A stretch of DNA of 27,730 nt from an uncultured Fretibacterium sp. (GTDB lineage: Bacteria; Synergistota; Synergistia; Synergistales; Aminobacteriaceae): contig CALCEM010000060.1 of assembly GCA_937900285.1 (NCBI GenBank), forward strand, positions 1-27,730, read 5' to 3'. Below are positions 1-8,681 of this stretch, in pieces. Within the stretch, counting starts at the first letter, position 1; the number at the start of each line of letters is the position of its first letter. The position numbers and the translations under genes are program-made. The notes below the pieces were generated by a model. The model saw only the letters and a program-made list of their open reading frames with translations, made no database searches and was not told the origin of the DNA.

Positions 1-1401
1 TCAAGCTCGCAGGCCGTAACTAGAGGCGAATTTTTAGCAGGCTTATTATTTGCTCGCGGCATCGACTGGAGCAACTCAGAAGAATATTTAAATAATGACC
101 CGGCCGGATTTATTTTGCGTTCAGGTTATGTCACTGACTCTGTAAATAATTTAAACGAAAATGTTACAAGACGCGAAATTATAAGATGGTGTATTCAATC
201 GTTCGGGCTGGAATTTGAAGCAAAAATTTTTAATGATATGCCCATGACTTTTAAGGACGCAAAAAATTTAAGCATTGTCGAACGTGGATGTTTATTTGTA
301 GCTTCGCACATGAATCCGCCCATAGTTGCTCAGGCAGATTTTTTCAGAGGCCATGACGGATTAACAGTAAACGAAATGAATGCTATTTTAGAACGCGTGA
401 GGAATGCCAGCAAAAATTTTAATTTGGACGTTGTTCGGCATCCGCTCGAAGGACTAGAATTATTTATACACCGCGAAGGAGTTCCGACAGGTATACCGTC
501 TTGGAGAGTTTCAGCAGGCGGAATAAGAACAAAAGCAGCTGCCGAATCAATAAAAAATTTTTTTAAAGATCATGGAATTAACGCAAGTATTTCAGGTTCA
601 GGAGATTTCAGCATACGAACCGGCAAAATTGATAATTTTAATATCGTCAGAAATTTAAGAGATATGCTCATCAATCGAGGAATAAGTTATAAAATTATGC
701 CGTCAATTTCAAATTTAAATACAAGCATTGTCCCAAAATATTGGGTCATGTTAGTAATTGATCCAACGTTCTGGAACATTAGACCAATTTCATCGCCCGA
801 AGGTCCTAGAAGTCTCGATGTTCTCTCGAAAATTGCAAAATCAAATTACTCATTGACTGCCATTAACGCAGGATTTTTTGCAGTTACAACGGCCGGAAGA
901 GGTTACCCGATTGGAGCTTTAAGAATTAACAATACAGATTTTAATTTTGCAATCAGTGGCCGGGGCTGTTTAGGTTGGAACGATAACGGCGAGGCAAAAT
1001 TCGGAATTCCATCACGAGATTTAATAGAAAATTCTTGGGACGATATGAATTATATTATTCAGGGCGGGCCGTTAATTTTAAATGACGGAAAAATTTCAGA
1101 AGTTGATGAAAAATTTAACAGCGCTTTTACTTCAACAAGGCATCCGCGTTCGGTTATAGGTTTGACTGATGACGGCAGATGGGTATTTTTAATTTTTGAC
1201 GGCCGAAACGGTTTGCATTCATCTGGCGCAACAATTTCGGAATTGGCGGACGTTATGAAAGCTGCAGGAATTTCTAACGCTCTAAATTTAGACGGAGGCG
1301 GCTCAACTGAAATAATGGTGAACGGAAAATTTTATAATATGCCTTCGGACGGTTATGAGCGCAAAATAAGTTACGGAATCGGAGCAATAAAAATTAAATA
1401 A
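1..1401 (+). CDS. SLH-like / SPOR-like / phosphodiester glycosidase (NAGPA) domain protein, 5' end outside window
   Basis: The frame is open from base 1, so this is the C-terminal 466 residues of a longer protein; the TTG at 115 is only the first start-like codon inside it. Visible residues 1 to about 100 resemble S-layer-homology repeats (VTRGEFLAGLL, then VTRREIIRWCIQSFGLE). Around residues 165-240 is a stretch like a SPOR peptidoglycan-binding repeat (WRVSAGGIRTKAAAESI). From about residue 245 to the end is the NAGPA/DUF2233 phosphodiester glycosidase fold, with INAGFF, IQGGPLIL and the hallmark NLDGGGST at about 429-436. In this family the domain removes sugars attached through phosphodiesters, and secreted bacterial members are linked to cell-wall or exopolysaccharide turnover. 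I infer an envelope-anchored enzyme. No clear terminator follows; an AT-only hairpin lies at about 1403-1430. Confidence 0.8.
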   Translation, partial: SSSQAVTRGEFLAGLLFARGIDWSNSEEYLNNDPAGFILRSGYVTDSVNNLNENVTRREIIRWCIQSFGLEFEAKIFNDMPMTFKDAKNLSIVERGCLFVASHMNPPIVAQADFFRGHDGLTVNEMNAILERVRNASKNFNLDVVRHPLEGLELFIHREGVPTGIPSWRVSAGGIRTKAAAESIKNFFKDHGINASISGSGDFSIRTGKIDNFNIVRNLRDMLINRGISYKIMPSISNLNTSIVPKYWVMLVIDPTFWNIRPISSPEGPRSLDVLSKIAKSNYSLTAINAGFFAVTTAGRGYPIGALRINNTDFNFAISGRGCLGWNDNGEAKFGIPSRDLIENSWDDMNYIIQGGPLILNDGKISEVDEKFNSAFTSTRHPRSVIGLTDDGRWVFLIFDGRNGLHSSGATISELADVMKAAGISNALNLDGGGSTEIMVNGKFYNMPSDGYERKISYGIGAIKIK

Positions 1402-1434
1402 ATAAAAATTTTTGTATAGAATAAAAATTTAATG

Positions 1435-1443
1435 TGCTAAAAT
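1435..1443 (+). promoter_or_regulatory. Extended -10 promoter element
   Basis: TGCTAAAAT fits an extended -10 (TGn-TAAAAT) about 70 bases before the secreted-protein ATG at 1514. A TTGTAT lies upstream at 1412-1417, but its 20-base spacing is too long for a good -35, so the extended -10 would carry recognition. The same 9-mer occurs upstream of the genes starting at 15506 and 21007 on the minus strand. Confidence 0.4.
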
Positions 1444-1513
1444 ACAGCGCAGGTTTTTAATCGTTGAAAATTTACGATGATAATTTTATTTATGAAGGAA
1501 GCTGATTTAAATC

Positions 1514-2056
1514 ATGAAAAAACTTTTAGCATGTGCTTTACTTGTGATGATGTTCGCATCAGTTGCATCAGGAGCAGTAACGAAAAAACTTCAGAATCTC
1601 GGACAGGATAGCAGCAAAATGACTTGGTATTTAACCGAGTACGGCACGGATGATAACGGAGTACCCTACGCAATCGCCAGAAAATATTACACAAGCGACA
1701 CCGTTAAAAAAGAAACTGTTGATCTTCTCATGTCAAAATTTAATATCCCAGCAGAAAAAGCCGGAGAACTTTATTTCACCGAATACGGTTATGAATTTAC
1801 GCCGGATGGGAAACAGTTCGCATTAACTTATTTGAGACATTATGACATGCTCGGAAATGAAATTCATGGAACAGTTTACGATGGCTCAAGCGATGATAAA
1901 CAAAAAACTTTTGCTGCAGTAACCGGAATGCCTCAGAAAGCTTCTAATTATGCACTCGGCAAACCTCAAACGACAACAACCACAACCAAAAAAGCTGCTA
2001 CTACCAAAAAGACAACAAGCAAAACCGCAAGAAGCAAAGTCGTAAAGAAGAAATAA
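1514..2056 (+). CDS. Secreted protein of unknown function with Thr/Lys-rich tail
   Basis: 180 residues. I do not recognise the family. Residues 1-20 form a standard Sec signal peptide (MKK, hydrophobic run, ASVASGA cleavage region), so the mature protein is exported. The body, about 21-145, is rich in Tyr, Asp and Lys, with two similar-looking stretches (WYLTEYGTDDNGVPYA and ELYFTEYGYEFTPDGKQFA) that suggest an internal repeat. The tail from about 150 is low complexity, made of Thr and Lys runs ending in KVVKKK, and strongly basic; such tails may bind polyanions or cell wall. AAGGAA at 1495-1500 is the likely ribosome site, 13 bases before ATG. It is a single-gene unit closed by the terminator at 2088-2122. 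Confidence 0.75.
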   Translation: MKKLLACALLVMMFASVASGAVTKKLQNLGQDSSKMTWYLTEYGTDDNGVPYAIARKYYTSDTVKKETVDLLMSKFNIPAEKAGELYFTEYGYEFTPDGKQFALTYLRHYDMLGNEIHGTVYDGSSDDKQKTFAAVTGMPQKASNYALGKPQTTTTTTKKAATTKKTTSKTARSKVVKKK

Positions 2057-2087
2057 TTATTTTATTGAGTCTAAATTAAATATAATT

Positions 2088-2122
2088 CTCCCTCCTGAAA
2101 TTTTAGCGAGGGAGTTTTTTTT
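2088..2122 (+). terminator. Rho-independent terminator of the secreted-protein gene
   Basis: Perfect 7-bp stem CTCCCTC/GAGGGAG (2088-2094 with 2108-2114), 13-base loop, then eight T. It sits between convergent genes; on the minus strand the stem is not followed by a clear T run. Confidence 0.9.
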
Positions 2123-2142
2123 ATGATTTTTTATAATTTTAT

Positions 2143-3381
2143 TTATTTCGTTCTGATTGAAATGCTTTCCGCATGGCCGGTTAAACCTTCGGAATTTGCA
2201 AATTTAATAATGTCATCAGAAAAATTTTTTAAAGCTTCTTCGGAATAATATATAAACTGCGATTTTTTTATGAAGTCATCGACCGATAAAGGACTCGAAA
2301 ATTTTGCCGTTCCCATTGTCGGCAGCGTGTGATTTGGCCCGGCGTAATAATCCCCTAATGCTTCCGGCGAATAACTTCCCAAAAATATAGAACCAGCGTT
2401 TTTAATTTCGCTCAAAAGTTCAAACGGATTTTTTACGCATAATTCTAAATGTTCCGGAGCTATTTCGTTAGCAAGTTTTACGGCTTCGGTGATATCGTTT
2501 ATTAAAATTATTGCGCCGTTGTTATCAATTGAAGCCCTCGCAATCTCGTAACGTTTTAAATTTTTAATTTGCGTTTCGATCTCGTCTTTAACATTTTGCG
2601 CTAAAGTTTCAGAATTTGTTATTAAAATTGCGCTCGCTAGTTTATCGTGTTCGGATTGGGCTAACATGTCGGAAGCTAAAAATTTAGGGTCGTTGTTTTC
2701 ATCAGCAATTATTAAAATTTCACTTGGCCCTGCTACCATGTCAATCGCAACCCTTCCGAATACCTGACGTTTTGCCTCTGCAACATAAATATTTCCAGGT
2801 CCGACGATCTTATCAACTTTTGGCACGCTTTCAGTTCCGTAAGCAAATGCCCCAACAGCTTGAGCACCACCCATTTTAAAAATTTTATTTACTCCTGCAA
2901 CATGAGCGGCCGCTATAATTTCCGGGTTAATTTCCGGTGGAGTCGCCATATAAATTTTTTTACAGCCCGCAATTTTAGCCGGTATAGCATTCATTAAAAC
3001 ACTTGAAGGATATGAAGCAGTACCACCGGGAACATATAAGCCAACTTTTTCGAGCGGTATAATTTTCTGGCCTAAAATAATGCCGGGTTTATCAGAAATA
3101 ATAAAGCTCTGTCGCATTTGTTTTTCATGGAATGTTTTTATATTTTCTGCTGAATGTTCCAGAATTTTTATATAATCGCTTCCGACTGATTTTAACGCTG
3201 AATTTATTTCATTTTCACTCACAATTAAATTATTTAAATTAACGTGATCAAATTTATTTTCGTATTTTAAAATGGCCGAATCTCCATTTAATTTAACGTC
3301 ATTTAAAATTTCAGTTACGATATTAGCAACATCAGGCGTATTAATTTCAGGCCGAATAAAATTTTTAGTGATTTTTATCAT
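2143..3381 (-). CDS. hisD: Histidinol dehydrogenase
   Basis: 412 residues, close to the family's usual 420-435. It catalyses the last two steps of histidine synthesis, L-histidinol to L-histidine with two NAD+, in the cytosol and with zinc. All key residues of the E. coli enzyme are present at a constant offset: zinc ligands Gln242, His245, Asp344 and His403; catalytic Glu310-His311 (IAPEHLEL); and His351 in GPNHTLPT. The family stretch GPGNIYVAEAKRQVFG lies at 194-209. The start ATG overlaps the hisG stop by four bases (ATGA), implying translational coupling; no strong separate ribosome site is visible. It is the last gene of hisZ-hisG-hisD. Confidence 0.97.
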   Translation of the reverse strand: MIKITKNFIRPEINTPDVANIVTEILNDVKLNGDSAILKYENKFDHVNLNNLIVSENEINSALKSVGSDYIKILEHSAENIKTFHEKQMRQSFIISDKPGIILGQKIIPLEKVGLYVPGGTASYPSSVLMNAIPAKIAGCKKIYMATPPEINPEIIAAAHVAGVNKIFKMGGAQAVGAFAYGTESVPKVDKIVGPGNIYVAEAKRQVFGRVAIDMVAGPSEILIIADENNDPKFLASDMLAQSEHDKLASAILITNSETLAQNVKDEIETQIKNLKRYEIARASIDNNGAIILINDITEAVKLANEIAPEHLELCVKNPFELLSEIKNAGSIFLGSYSPEALGDYYAGPNHTLPTMGTAKFSSPLSVDDFIKKSQFIYYSEEALKNFSDDIIKFANSEGLTGHAESISIRTK

Positions 3382-4001
3382 AATTTTTTATACTCGCTTA
3401 ATCCTTTCAGAATTTTATTAATAATTTCAGATTTAAATTTATATGCTGATTTATTCGCAATTAAACGCGCGCTCAAATCCGCAATATTATTTATGACCTT
3501 TAAATTATTTTCGCGTAAAGTCGTGCCGGTCTCAACAATATCGACTATTACATCAGATAATCCCAACACCGGAGCTAATTCCAACGACCCGCGCAGGCAA
3601 ATAATATCAATATCGCGACCAGTTTGAGAATAATATTTTTGTGCAATGTTCGGGAATTCTGTCGCCACCCTTAAAGTTCTGGCAGGGTTGTCATGAAAAT
3701 TATTTAACGCAGCGACGCACATTTTACAAATTCCTACATTTAGGTCCATTAATTCGTAAATATCCGGTTCGCGTTCCATTAAAATATCTTTTCCCGACAC
3801 GCCTATATCTGCCGCACCTCTTTCGACATATACAGGAACATCAAAAGGCTTAACCCAAAAACATTTTAAATTTAAATTCTCGTTCTCAAAAATTAATTTA
3901 CGTCCCGGCTCTAACATTCCGGGAAATTTAAAACCGGATTCCTCAAATAATTTACAAACTTTATTGCCGAGTCTGCCCTTTGGAAGTGCAATATTAAGCA
4001 T
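3378..4001 (-). CDS. hisG: ATP phosphoribosyltransferase catalytic subunit, short form
   Basis: 207 residues, the length of the short HisG class that lacks the C-terminal regulatory ACT-like domain. It joins ATP and PRPP in the first committed step of histidine synthesis. MLNIALPKGRLG opens the protein. The signature stretch ICLRGSLELAPVLGLSDVIVD, with VDIVETGTTLRENNL, forms the PRPP site. Short HisG is active only in a hetero-octamer with HisZ, and hisZ lies directly upstream, overlapping by eight bases. Histidine feedback is expected to act through HisZ. Confidence 0.97.
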   Translation of the reverse strand: MLNIALPKGRLGNKVCKLFEESGFKFPGMLEPGRKLIFENENLNLKCFWVKPFDVPVYVERGAADIGVSGKDILMEREPDIYELMDLNVGICKMCVAALNNFHDNPARTLRVATEFPNIAQKYYSQTGRDIDIICLRGSLELAPVLGLSDVIVDIVETGTTLRENNLKVINNIADLSARLIANKSAYKFKSEIINKILKGLSEYKKL

Positions 4002-4986
4002 TTAAATTCACCAGCTTTTTATATTTAAAATTTTCAGGAATAATATTTTTTTGGACGTTTACTCGCATATTTGAGCCAGTATAATTTTTAACGCACTCCA
4101 AAATTTTATTAATTGGCGTGTTATCGTCATATAAAATTAAAATATCTGCGTCATAAATTTCATTTTCGTCATTGATGCCGGCTAATAGATCCGTATAAAT
4201 TGCGAAGCCTATAGCATTTAAATTTAAATTATTATGCATTCTGGACATTAATTTATCATATTGGCCGCCCGACAAAATACATTCCGGAACACCTTCAATA
4301 TAACCTTTGAAGACAATGCCGTTATAATAATTTGGATCGTTAACTGTTGAGAAATCGAGATTAATATTATTTTCATTCTTAAAAATTTCGAGAATATTAT
4401 TTAACTTTTCGGATTTCAAATTATTAAAATTATTTTTTGTTAGCGCGTGGTCTTCGCCTAAAATTTTTTTTAACTCGTGAGAATTTTTTTCAGCAATTAA
4501 ATTTAAAATATATTCGCGGTTATTTTCGGGTAAAAGATTTTTCAGAGCATCCAAATCCGAAACATCAAGAATAAATTTGCGTCCATTTGAAATTAAATTT
4601 AAACTTTCGAGAGCTAAATTAATGACTTCGCATATAAAATAATTATCGATTTTGCCGACTGTTTCTATTCCGACCTGATTAATTTCTCTGAACGAATTAT
4701 GATTTTTTGAGACTCTGTAAACTTTTTCGTCATAATAAAATTTTTGAGTCAAGCCGTTTACATCGTGTAAATTTTTAATAATCGATAGAGTTACATCAGG
4801 TTTAAGAGCCATTAATTTCCCGTTGACATCTGTAAAAGTAATAATCCCGTTTGAAATTAAAGACTGTTTATTTTTTGCGTAAAAATCGTACTCTTCAAAT
4901 TTGTTCATTCTGTAATATTTATACCCGAATTTTTCGTAAAGCTCGCGTAAATTTAAAGCTGCTTTTTCTTGCGGAGTAATTGACAT
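3994..4986 (-). CDS. hisZ: ATP phosphoribosyltransferase regulatory subunit
   Basis: 330 residues. A histidyl-tRNA-synthetase paralogue that lacks the anticodon-binding domain and serves as the regulatory partner of short HisG. Class II synthetase motifs remain: motif-2-like KFYYDEKVYR near 102-111, LSGGQYDKLM near 239-248, and motif-3-like GFAIYTDLLAG. The lack of a full HisRS C-terminus and its overlap with hisG argue for HisZ, not HisS. CGAGGTG at 4992-4998 (minus sense) gives a well-placed ribosome site and supports this ATG. First gene of the operon; the remaining his genes are not in the window. Confidence 0.94.
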   Translation of the reverse strand: MSITPQEKAALNLRELYEKFGYKYYRMNKFEEYDFYAKNKQSLISNGIITFTDVNGKLMALKPDVTLSIIKNLHDVNGLTQKFYYDEKVYRVSKNHNSFREINQVGIETVGKIDNYFICEVINLALESLNLISNGRKFILDVSDLDALKNLLPENNREYILNLIAEKNSHELKKILGEDHALTKNNFNNLKSEKLNNILEIFKNENNINLDFSTVNDPNYYNGIVFKGYIEGVPECILSGGQYDKLMSRMHNNLNLNAIGFAIYTDLLAGINDENEIYDADILILYDDNTPINKILECVKNYTGSNMRVNVQKNIIPENFKYKKLVNLNA

Positions 4987-5083
4987 TAAGACACCTCGAA
5001 AAAAATATTTTAATCTGGGTAAATTTTATATTATTTCTGGTGAGAATGTTACATTTTTAGCAAAGCGCGTTTTTTAAATTTAA

Positions 5084-5964
5084 TTATTCGACTAGGAATT
5101 TACTTAATTTATTTGAAATTTTCGAGATCAAAAAGCCTATTATTAAACACGTCATGAAAATTATTGCGCAATTTATAAACGAGCCTTTTTTAAAAATTAT
5201 AAAATTCGCGGTTAATCTATGCATATAATATATTCCCGGCGTAAATCTTGAAATATTTTTAATTGAAATCTTTATATAATCCGGAAATTTATCAAACGGC
5301 AGAAAGCAAAATATTATACTCATCACGATCGCAACGCTAAATAAAAATATTCCCGAATATTGAAAACCTACCGGCGTAAATCTCCGCAATTTAAATATTA
5401 ACGGCATGAAGGCAATTAAAATTAATAATATAAAATTTTTATGTCTAGATAATTTATTTATAACGTCAAATTTTACGAATAATAATCCAGCTGAAGCAAT
5501 TGGCAACATTTCGCAAAATCTTCCCGGAGTCCATCTAAAATAGCCGTTTAAATTTCCAAATAACTTTAAATTTAATTTACTGTACTGCATGAAAAATCCG
5601 AATATACATAAAAATATTATTATTTTCGTTGCTCGTTCGTCATCAAATTTTGAATACACAATATAAAATAATATCGTGATTAAAATTAAATCTATTTGAA
5701 ACCACATTGTTGCGTTAAAAGTGTGTCCGATAAATATTTGACCTAATAAGCTCAATAGCATGTAAAAAATATTTTTGTCCGAAAATATTCCTGCGTTAAA
5801 AATTTTTGCCAATGCTAAATAAAACACAAAATATATAAACGCCCATAAAATATGAGGGATTAATAATCTTTTGATCCTAGTTTGAAATTTAAATTTTTCC
5901 CTGTTTAAAATAATTTTTCCTGTGAAAATAAACGCAGTAAATATAAAAATATGTTACCGTACAT
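5084..5964 (-). pseudogene. Acyltransferase-3 family membrane protein, 5' truncated and out of frame
   Basis: The clear coding part begins at GTG 5827 (247 residues, about seven hydrophobic helices). The same frame stays open upstream to a stop at 5954-5956 and still encodes family-like sequence (IFTAFIFTGKIIL, then RIKRLLIPHILWAFIYF), which resembles the second helix and cytoplasmic loop of acyltransferase-3 (OafA/WecH-like) proteins. No ATG, GTG or TTG exists in that extension. A good leader with GAAAGGCGG and ATG at 5964-5962 is still present, but it opens a different frame that stops after 19 codons. The first helix, with the family's catalytic histidine region, is missing. I infer a deletion just after the original start codon. 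Expression from GTG 5827 would give a protein without the active site. Intact members O-acylate surface sugars. Confidence 0.72.
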
Positions 5965-6057
5965 TTGTCAACCGCCTTTCAAAGTAAATTACGTGTGAAA
6001 TAATTATAAAACTTTCATGCAAAATAATATTAACTTAAATTTTAAATATTCTTGCAA

Positions 6058-6063
6058 TATAAT
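6058..6063 (+). promoter_or_regulatory. Probable -10 of the trpB2 promoter
   Basis: A perfect TATAAT 37 bases before the trpB ATG at 6100. No good -35 is seen at 17 bases; TTAAAT-like sequence lies near that position. Confidence 0.4.
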
Positions 6064-6099
6064 ACCAGAATTATTTTTTAAGGAGAGTGAAAAATTCTC

Positions 6100-7473
6100 A
6101 TGAGCAATATTGAAGTGCCGTATAAAATTTATTTGTCTGAAGATGATGTCCCGGACTCCTGGTACAACGTTAGAGCCGACATGAAAAATAAACCAGCTCC
6201 GCTATTAAATCCCGGAACTTTGCAGCCGATGAAATTTGATGAATTGCGCCCGGTGTTCTGCGATGAATTAATTAAACAGGAATTCGACAACGATACAGCT
6301 TATATAAAAATTCCAGACGAGATTAAAAATTTTTACATGATGTACAGACCTTCGCCGTTAATTCACGCGGTATTTTTGGAGAAAGCCCTAAAAACTCCGG
6401 CGCACATATTTTATAAATTCGAGGGGAATAACACTTCAGGTTCTCACAAATTAAATTCTGCTATAGCACAAGCATATTACGCCAAAAAACAAGGCTTAAA
6501 AGGTGTAACAACCGAAACAGGTGCAGGCCAATGGGGTACGGCTTTAGCTATGGCATGCGCGTTTTTTAAACTTGATTGCAAAGTGTTCATGGTAAAAGTT
6601 TCGTACGAACAAAAACCATTTAGACGCGAAGTTATGAGAACTTACGGAGCAACTGTTACGCCTTCGCCTTCAATGGAAACAGAAGCAGGAAGAAAAATTA
6701 ATGAAGCTCATCCCGGTACAACTGGATCGCTTGGCTGTGCAATTTCCGAAGCTGTAGAATGCGCCATCAAATCCGAAGGTTACAGATATGTTCTCGGAAG
6801 CGTTTTGAATCAAGTTTTATTACATCAATCAGTTATCGGCCTCGAAACAAAAAAGGCATGCGAAAAATATAATATTCAACCAGATATAATAATCGGCTGT
6901 GCTGGCGGTGGTTCAAATTTAGGCGGATTAATTTCTCCGTTCATGGGCGAAAAATTACGCGGAGAAAAAGATTATAAATTTATAGCTGTCGAGCCTGCAA
7001 GCTGTCCGAGTTTTACTCGCGGAAAATTTGTTTATGATTTTTGCGATACCGGGAAAATTTGCCCGATGGCTAAAATGTATACGCTTGGTCATGATTTTAT
7101 CCCGTCTGCTAATCACGCCGGAGGTTTGCGTTATCATGGAATGAGTTCAATTTTATCGCAGTTATATCACGATGGATTTATGGAGGCCCGTTCAGTTGAA
7201 CAAACAAAAGTTTTTGAAGCCGCTGAACAGTTTGCGCGCACCGAAGGAATTTTACCCGCTCCAGAGTCCAGCCACGCTATACGAGTCGCGATCGATGAAG
7301 CTATAAAATGCCGTGAAACTGGCGAAGAAAAAACTATTATATTCGGCTTAACAGGAACAGGATATTTTGACATGAAGGCATATGAACAATTTAATGACAA
7401 AACTATGAGCGATCATATTCCGACAGATGAAGAATTACAAAAGGGATTTGCATCAATTCCAAATGTGAATTAA
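6100..7473 (+). CDS. trpB: TrpB2-type tryptophan synthase beta chain (PLP enzyme)
   Basis: 457 residues, longer than TrpB1 (about 400), with the N-terminal extension typical of the TrpB2/TrpB-like subfamily. Condenses L-serine (or a serine derivative) with indole to give tryptophan in the cytosol. Lys117 in SGSHKLNSA is the PLP lysine, Glu139 in TETGAGQWG matches the catalytic glutamate, and GCAGGGSN at 266-273 is the phosphate loop. No trpA or other trp gene is nearby, so it more likely salvages free indole than channels it from TrpA; this is an inference. AAGGAGAG at 6080-6087 is the ribosome site. It is transcribed alone and ends at the terminator at 7511-7540. Confidence 0.92.
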   Translation: MSNIEVPYKIYLSEDDVPDSWYNVRADMKNKPAPLLNPGTLQPMKFDELRPVFCDELIKQEFDNDTAYIKIPDEIKNFYMMYRPSPLIHAVFLEKALKTPAHIFYKFEGNNTSGSHKLNSAIAQAYYAKKQGLKGVTTETGAGQWGTALAMACAFFKLDCKVFMVKVSYEQKPFRREVMRTYGATVTPSPSMETEAGRKINEAHPGTTGSLGCAISEAVECAIKSEGYRYVLGSVLNQVLLHQSVIGLETKKACEKYNIQPDIIIGCAGGGSNLGGLISPFMGEKLRGEKDYKFIAVEPASCPSFTRGKFVYDFCDTGKICPMAKMYTLGHDFIPSANHAGGLRYHGMSSILSQLYHDGFMEARSVEQTKVFEAAEQFARTEGILPAPESSHAIRVAIDEAIKCRETGEEKTIIFGLTGTGYFDMKAYEQFNDKTMSDHIPTDEELQKGFASIPNVN

Positions 7474-7510
7474 ATTGAATTAAATTTCTAACGTAAAAAT
7501 TTTAAATTGG

Positions 7511-7540
7511 GAGCTTCTGAAATTATGAAGCTCTTTTTTT
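7511..7540 (+). terminator. Rho-independent terminator of trpB2
   Basis: Perfect 7-bp stem GAGCTTC/GAAGCTC (7511-7517 with 7527-7533), nine-base loop, then seven T. Confidence 0.9.
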
Positions 7541-7557
7541 ATTGTGCATAACTTTAT

Positions 7558-7617
7558 AAACTTGTTTAAAACTTAAATTCAGCTTATCATTTTACGGCTA
7601 AATATTTTAAATTCAAT
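7558..7617 (+). promoter_or_regulatory. Promoter segment of the ABC importer operon, copy 1 of a duplicated element
   Basis: TTGTTT (7562-7567) and TATCAT (7585-7590) are spaced by exactly 17 bases, a good sigma-70 layout. The whole 60-base block aligns without gaps to 11606-11665 with six mismatches. Conservation continues past the -10 through a 19-base identical stretch in the leader, so more than the core promoter is kept. Confidence 0.7.
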
Positions 7618-7636
7618 TTGAAAGGAGTTTTATATT

Positions 7637-8653
7637 TTGAAGAAATTTTTTATTTTTATTTCAGTTGTGATCATGATTTTTTTATGTAGTAGCGCGTTCG
7701 GTGCAGCAAATAAACCCAAAATTATGATTTATACATCAATGTATGAAGACATTATTGAATCAATGACCGAAACTTTAAGCGAAAAATTTCCGGATTATGA
7801 CATAAAATTTTTTTACGGCGGAACTGGAACTCTTCAGGCAAAAATAGCAGCTGAAAGAGATTCTGGAAAATTGGGCTGTGATATGTTAATGGTCGCTGAT
7901 CCATCGTATGCTCTCGAATTAAAAGCGGATGGCCTTTTACATGCATATATCTCAAGTGAAGCAAAAAATATTTTATCTGATTTAGAATTTGATCCCGAAG
8001 GATATTGGTATCCGGTCCGTAATTTAAATATGATACTGGCATATAACCCGGAAAAATTTAATAAAAATGATCTGCCTAAAAGTTTTAAAGGTTTCGCTTA
8101 TAACAGTTCAGTTAAAAATTTTATTTCGATGCCAAATCCTTTAACGGCCGGGACTGCTCTCGTTGCAATTTCTGCATTAAAAAATAAATACGGCTACGAA
8201 TATTTTAATAAATTGGCTGAAAATAACGTAATGGTTGAATCTGGTTCTGTTGCTTTAACTAAACTCGAAACAGGCGAATGTAAAATTATAATGATCCTCG
8301 AAGAATCAATATTAAAAAAACGCGAAGAAGAAGACAGCTCTCTCGAAGTAATTTACCCTGAAGACGGTGTAATTTGCGTTCCATCCCCAATAATGACAAT
8401 AAACGATAAATGGAGCGCGCACGGAAATTCAAAAATTTGCGAAAAATTAACAGACTGGTTTTTATCTGAAGAAGGACAAAAATATATAGTAAAAGGCTGG
8501 ATGCATTCAGTCAGAAAAAATCCACCCGCGATCCCTTACGATTCAATTAATACGGAAAATATCGTGAAAAATTCAATGCCGGTCGATTGGCAAAAATGTT
8601 TAAATGAGCGTTCGGAATTGAGAAAAAATTTTGATGAGATAGTGAAAAATTAA
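7637..8653 (+). CDS. ABC importer periplasmic binding protein (family 1, AfuA/FbpA-like)
   Basis: 338 residues. Residues 1-22 are a Sec signal peptide ending near SSAFG-A. The mature chain has the shape of the COG1840 iron(III)/polyamine-type binding proteins: a KIMIYTSMYEDIIESM opening, FYGGTGTLQAKI, GCDMLMVADP and an acidic C-terminal lobe. It delivers substrate to the permease and ATPase encoded next. I do not see the paired tyrosines typical of ferric-binding FbpA, so iron is only the leading guess; thiamine-, polyamine- or phosphonate-type substrates remain possible. TTG start with AAAGGAG at 7621-7627, nine bases upstream. First gene of the operon, with a terminator-like hairpin after it. 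Confidence 0.85.
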   Translation: MKKFFIFISVVIMIFLCSSAFGAANKPKIMIYTSMYEDIIESMTETLSEKFPDYDIKFFYGGTGTLQAKIAAERDSGKLGCDMLMVADPSYALELKADGLLHAYISSEAKNILSDLEFDPEGYWYPVRNLNMILAYNPEKFNKNDLPKSFKGFAYNSSVKNFISMPNPLTAGTALVAISALKNKYGYEYFNKLAENNVMVESGSVALTKLETGECKIIMILEESILKKREEEDSSLEVIYPEDGVICVPSPIMTINDKWSAHGNSKICEKLTDWFLSEEGQKYIVKGWMHSVRKNPPAIPYDSINTENIVKNSMPVDWQKCLNERSELRKNFDEIVKN

Positions 8654-8681
8654 TTTTATTTAAATTCAAAATGTTAATATT

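Noticed and set aside
115..1401. A complete gene starting at TTG 115
   Set aside because: The same frame is open to base 1 with SLH-like coding sequence, so the gene begins upstream of the window.
1403..1430. Terminator after the NAGPA gene
   Set aside because: The hairpin is made only of A-T pairs and has no following T run.
5954..6099. Mobile-element scar next to the broken acyltransferase
   Set aside because: I see no terminal inverted repeats, target duplication or transposase remnant; a simple deletion explains the damage.
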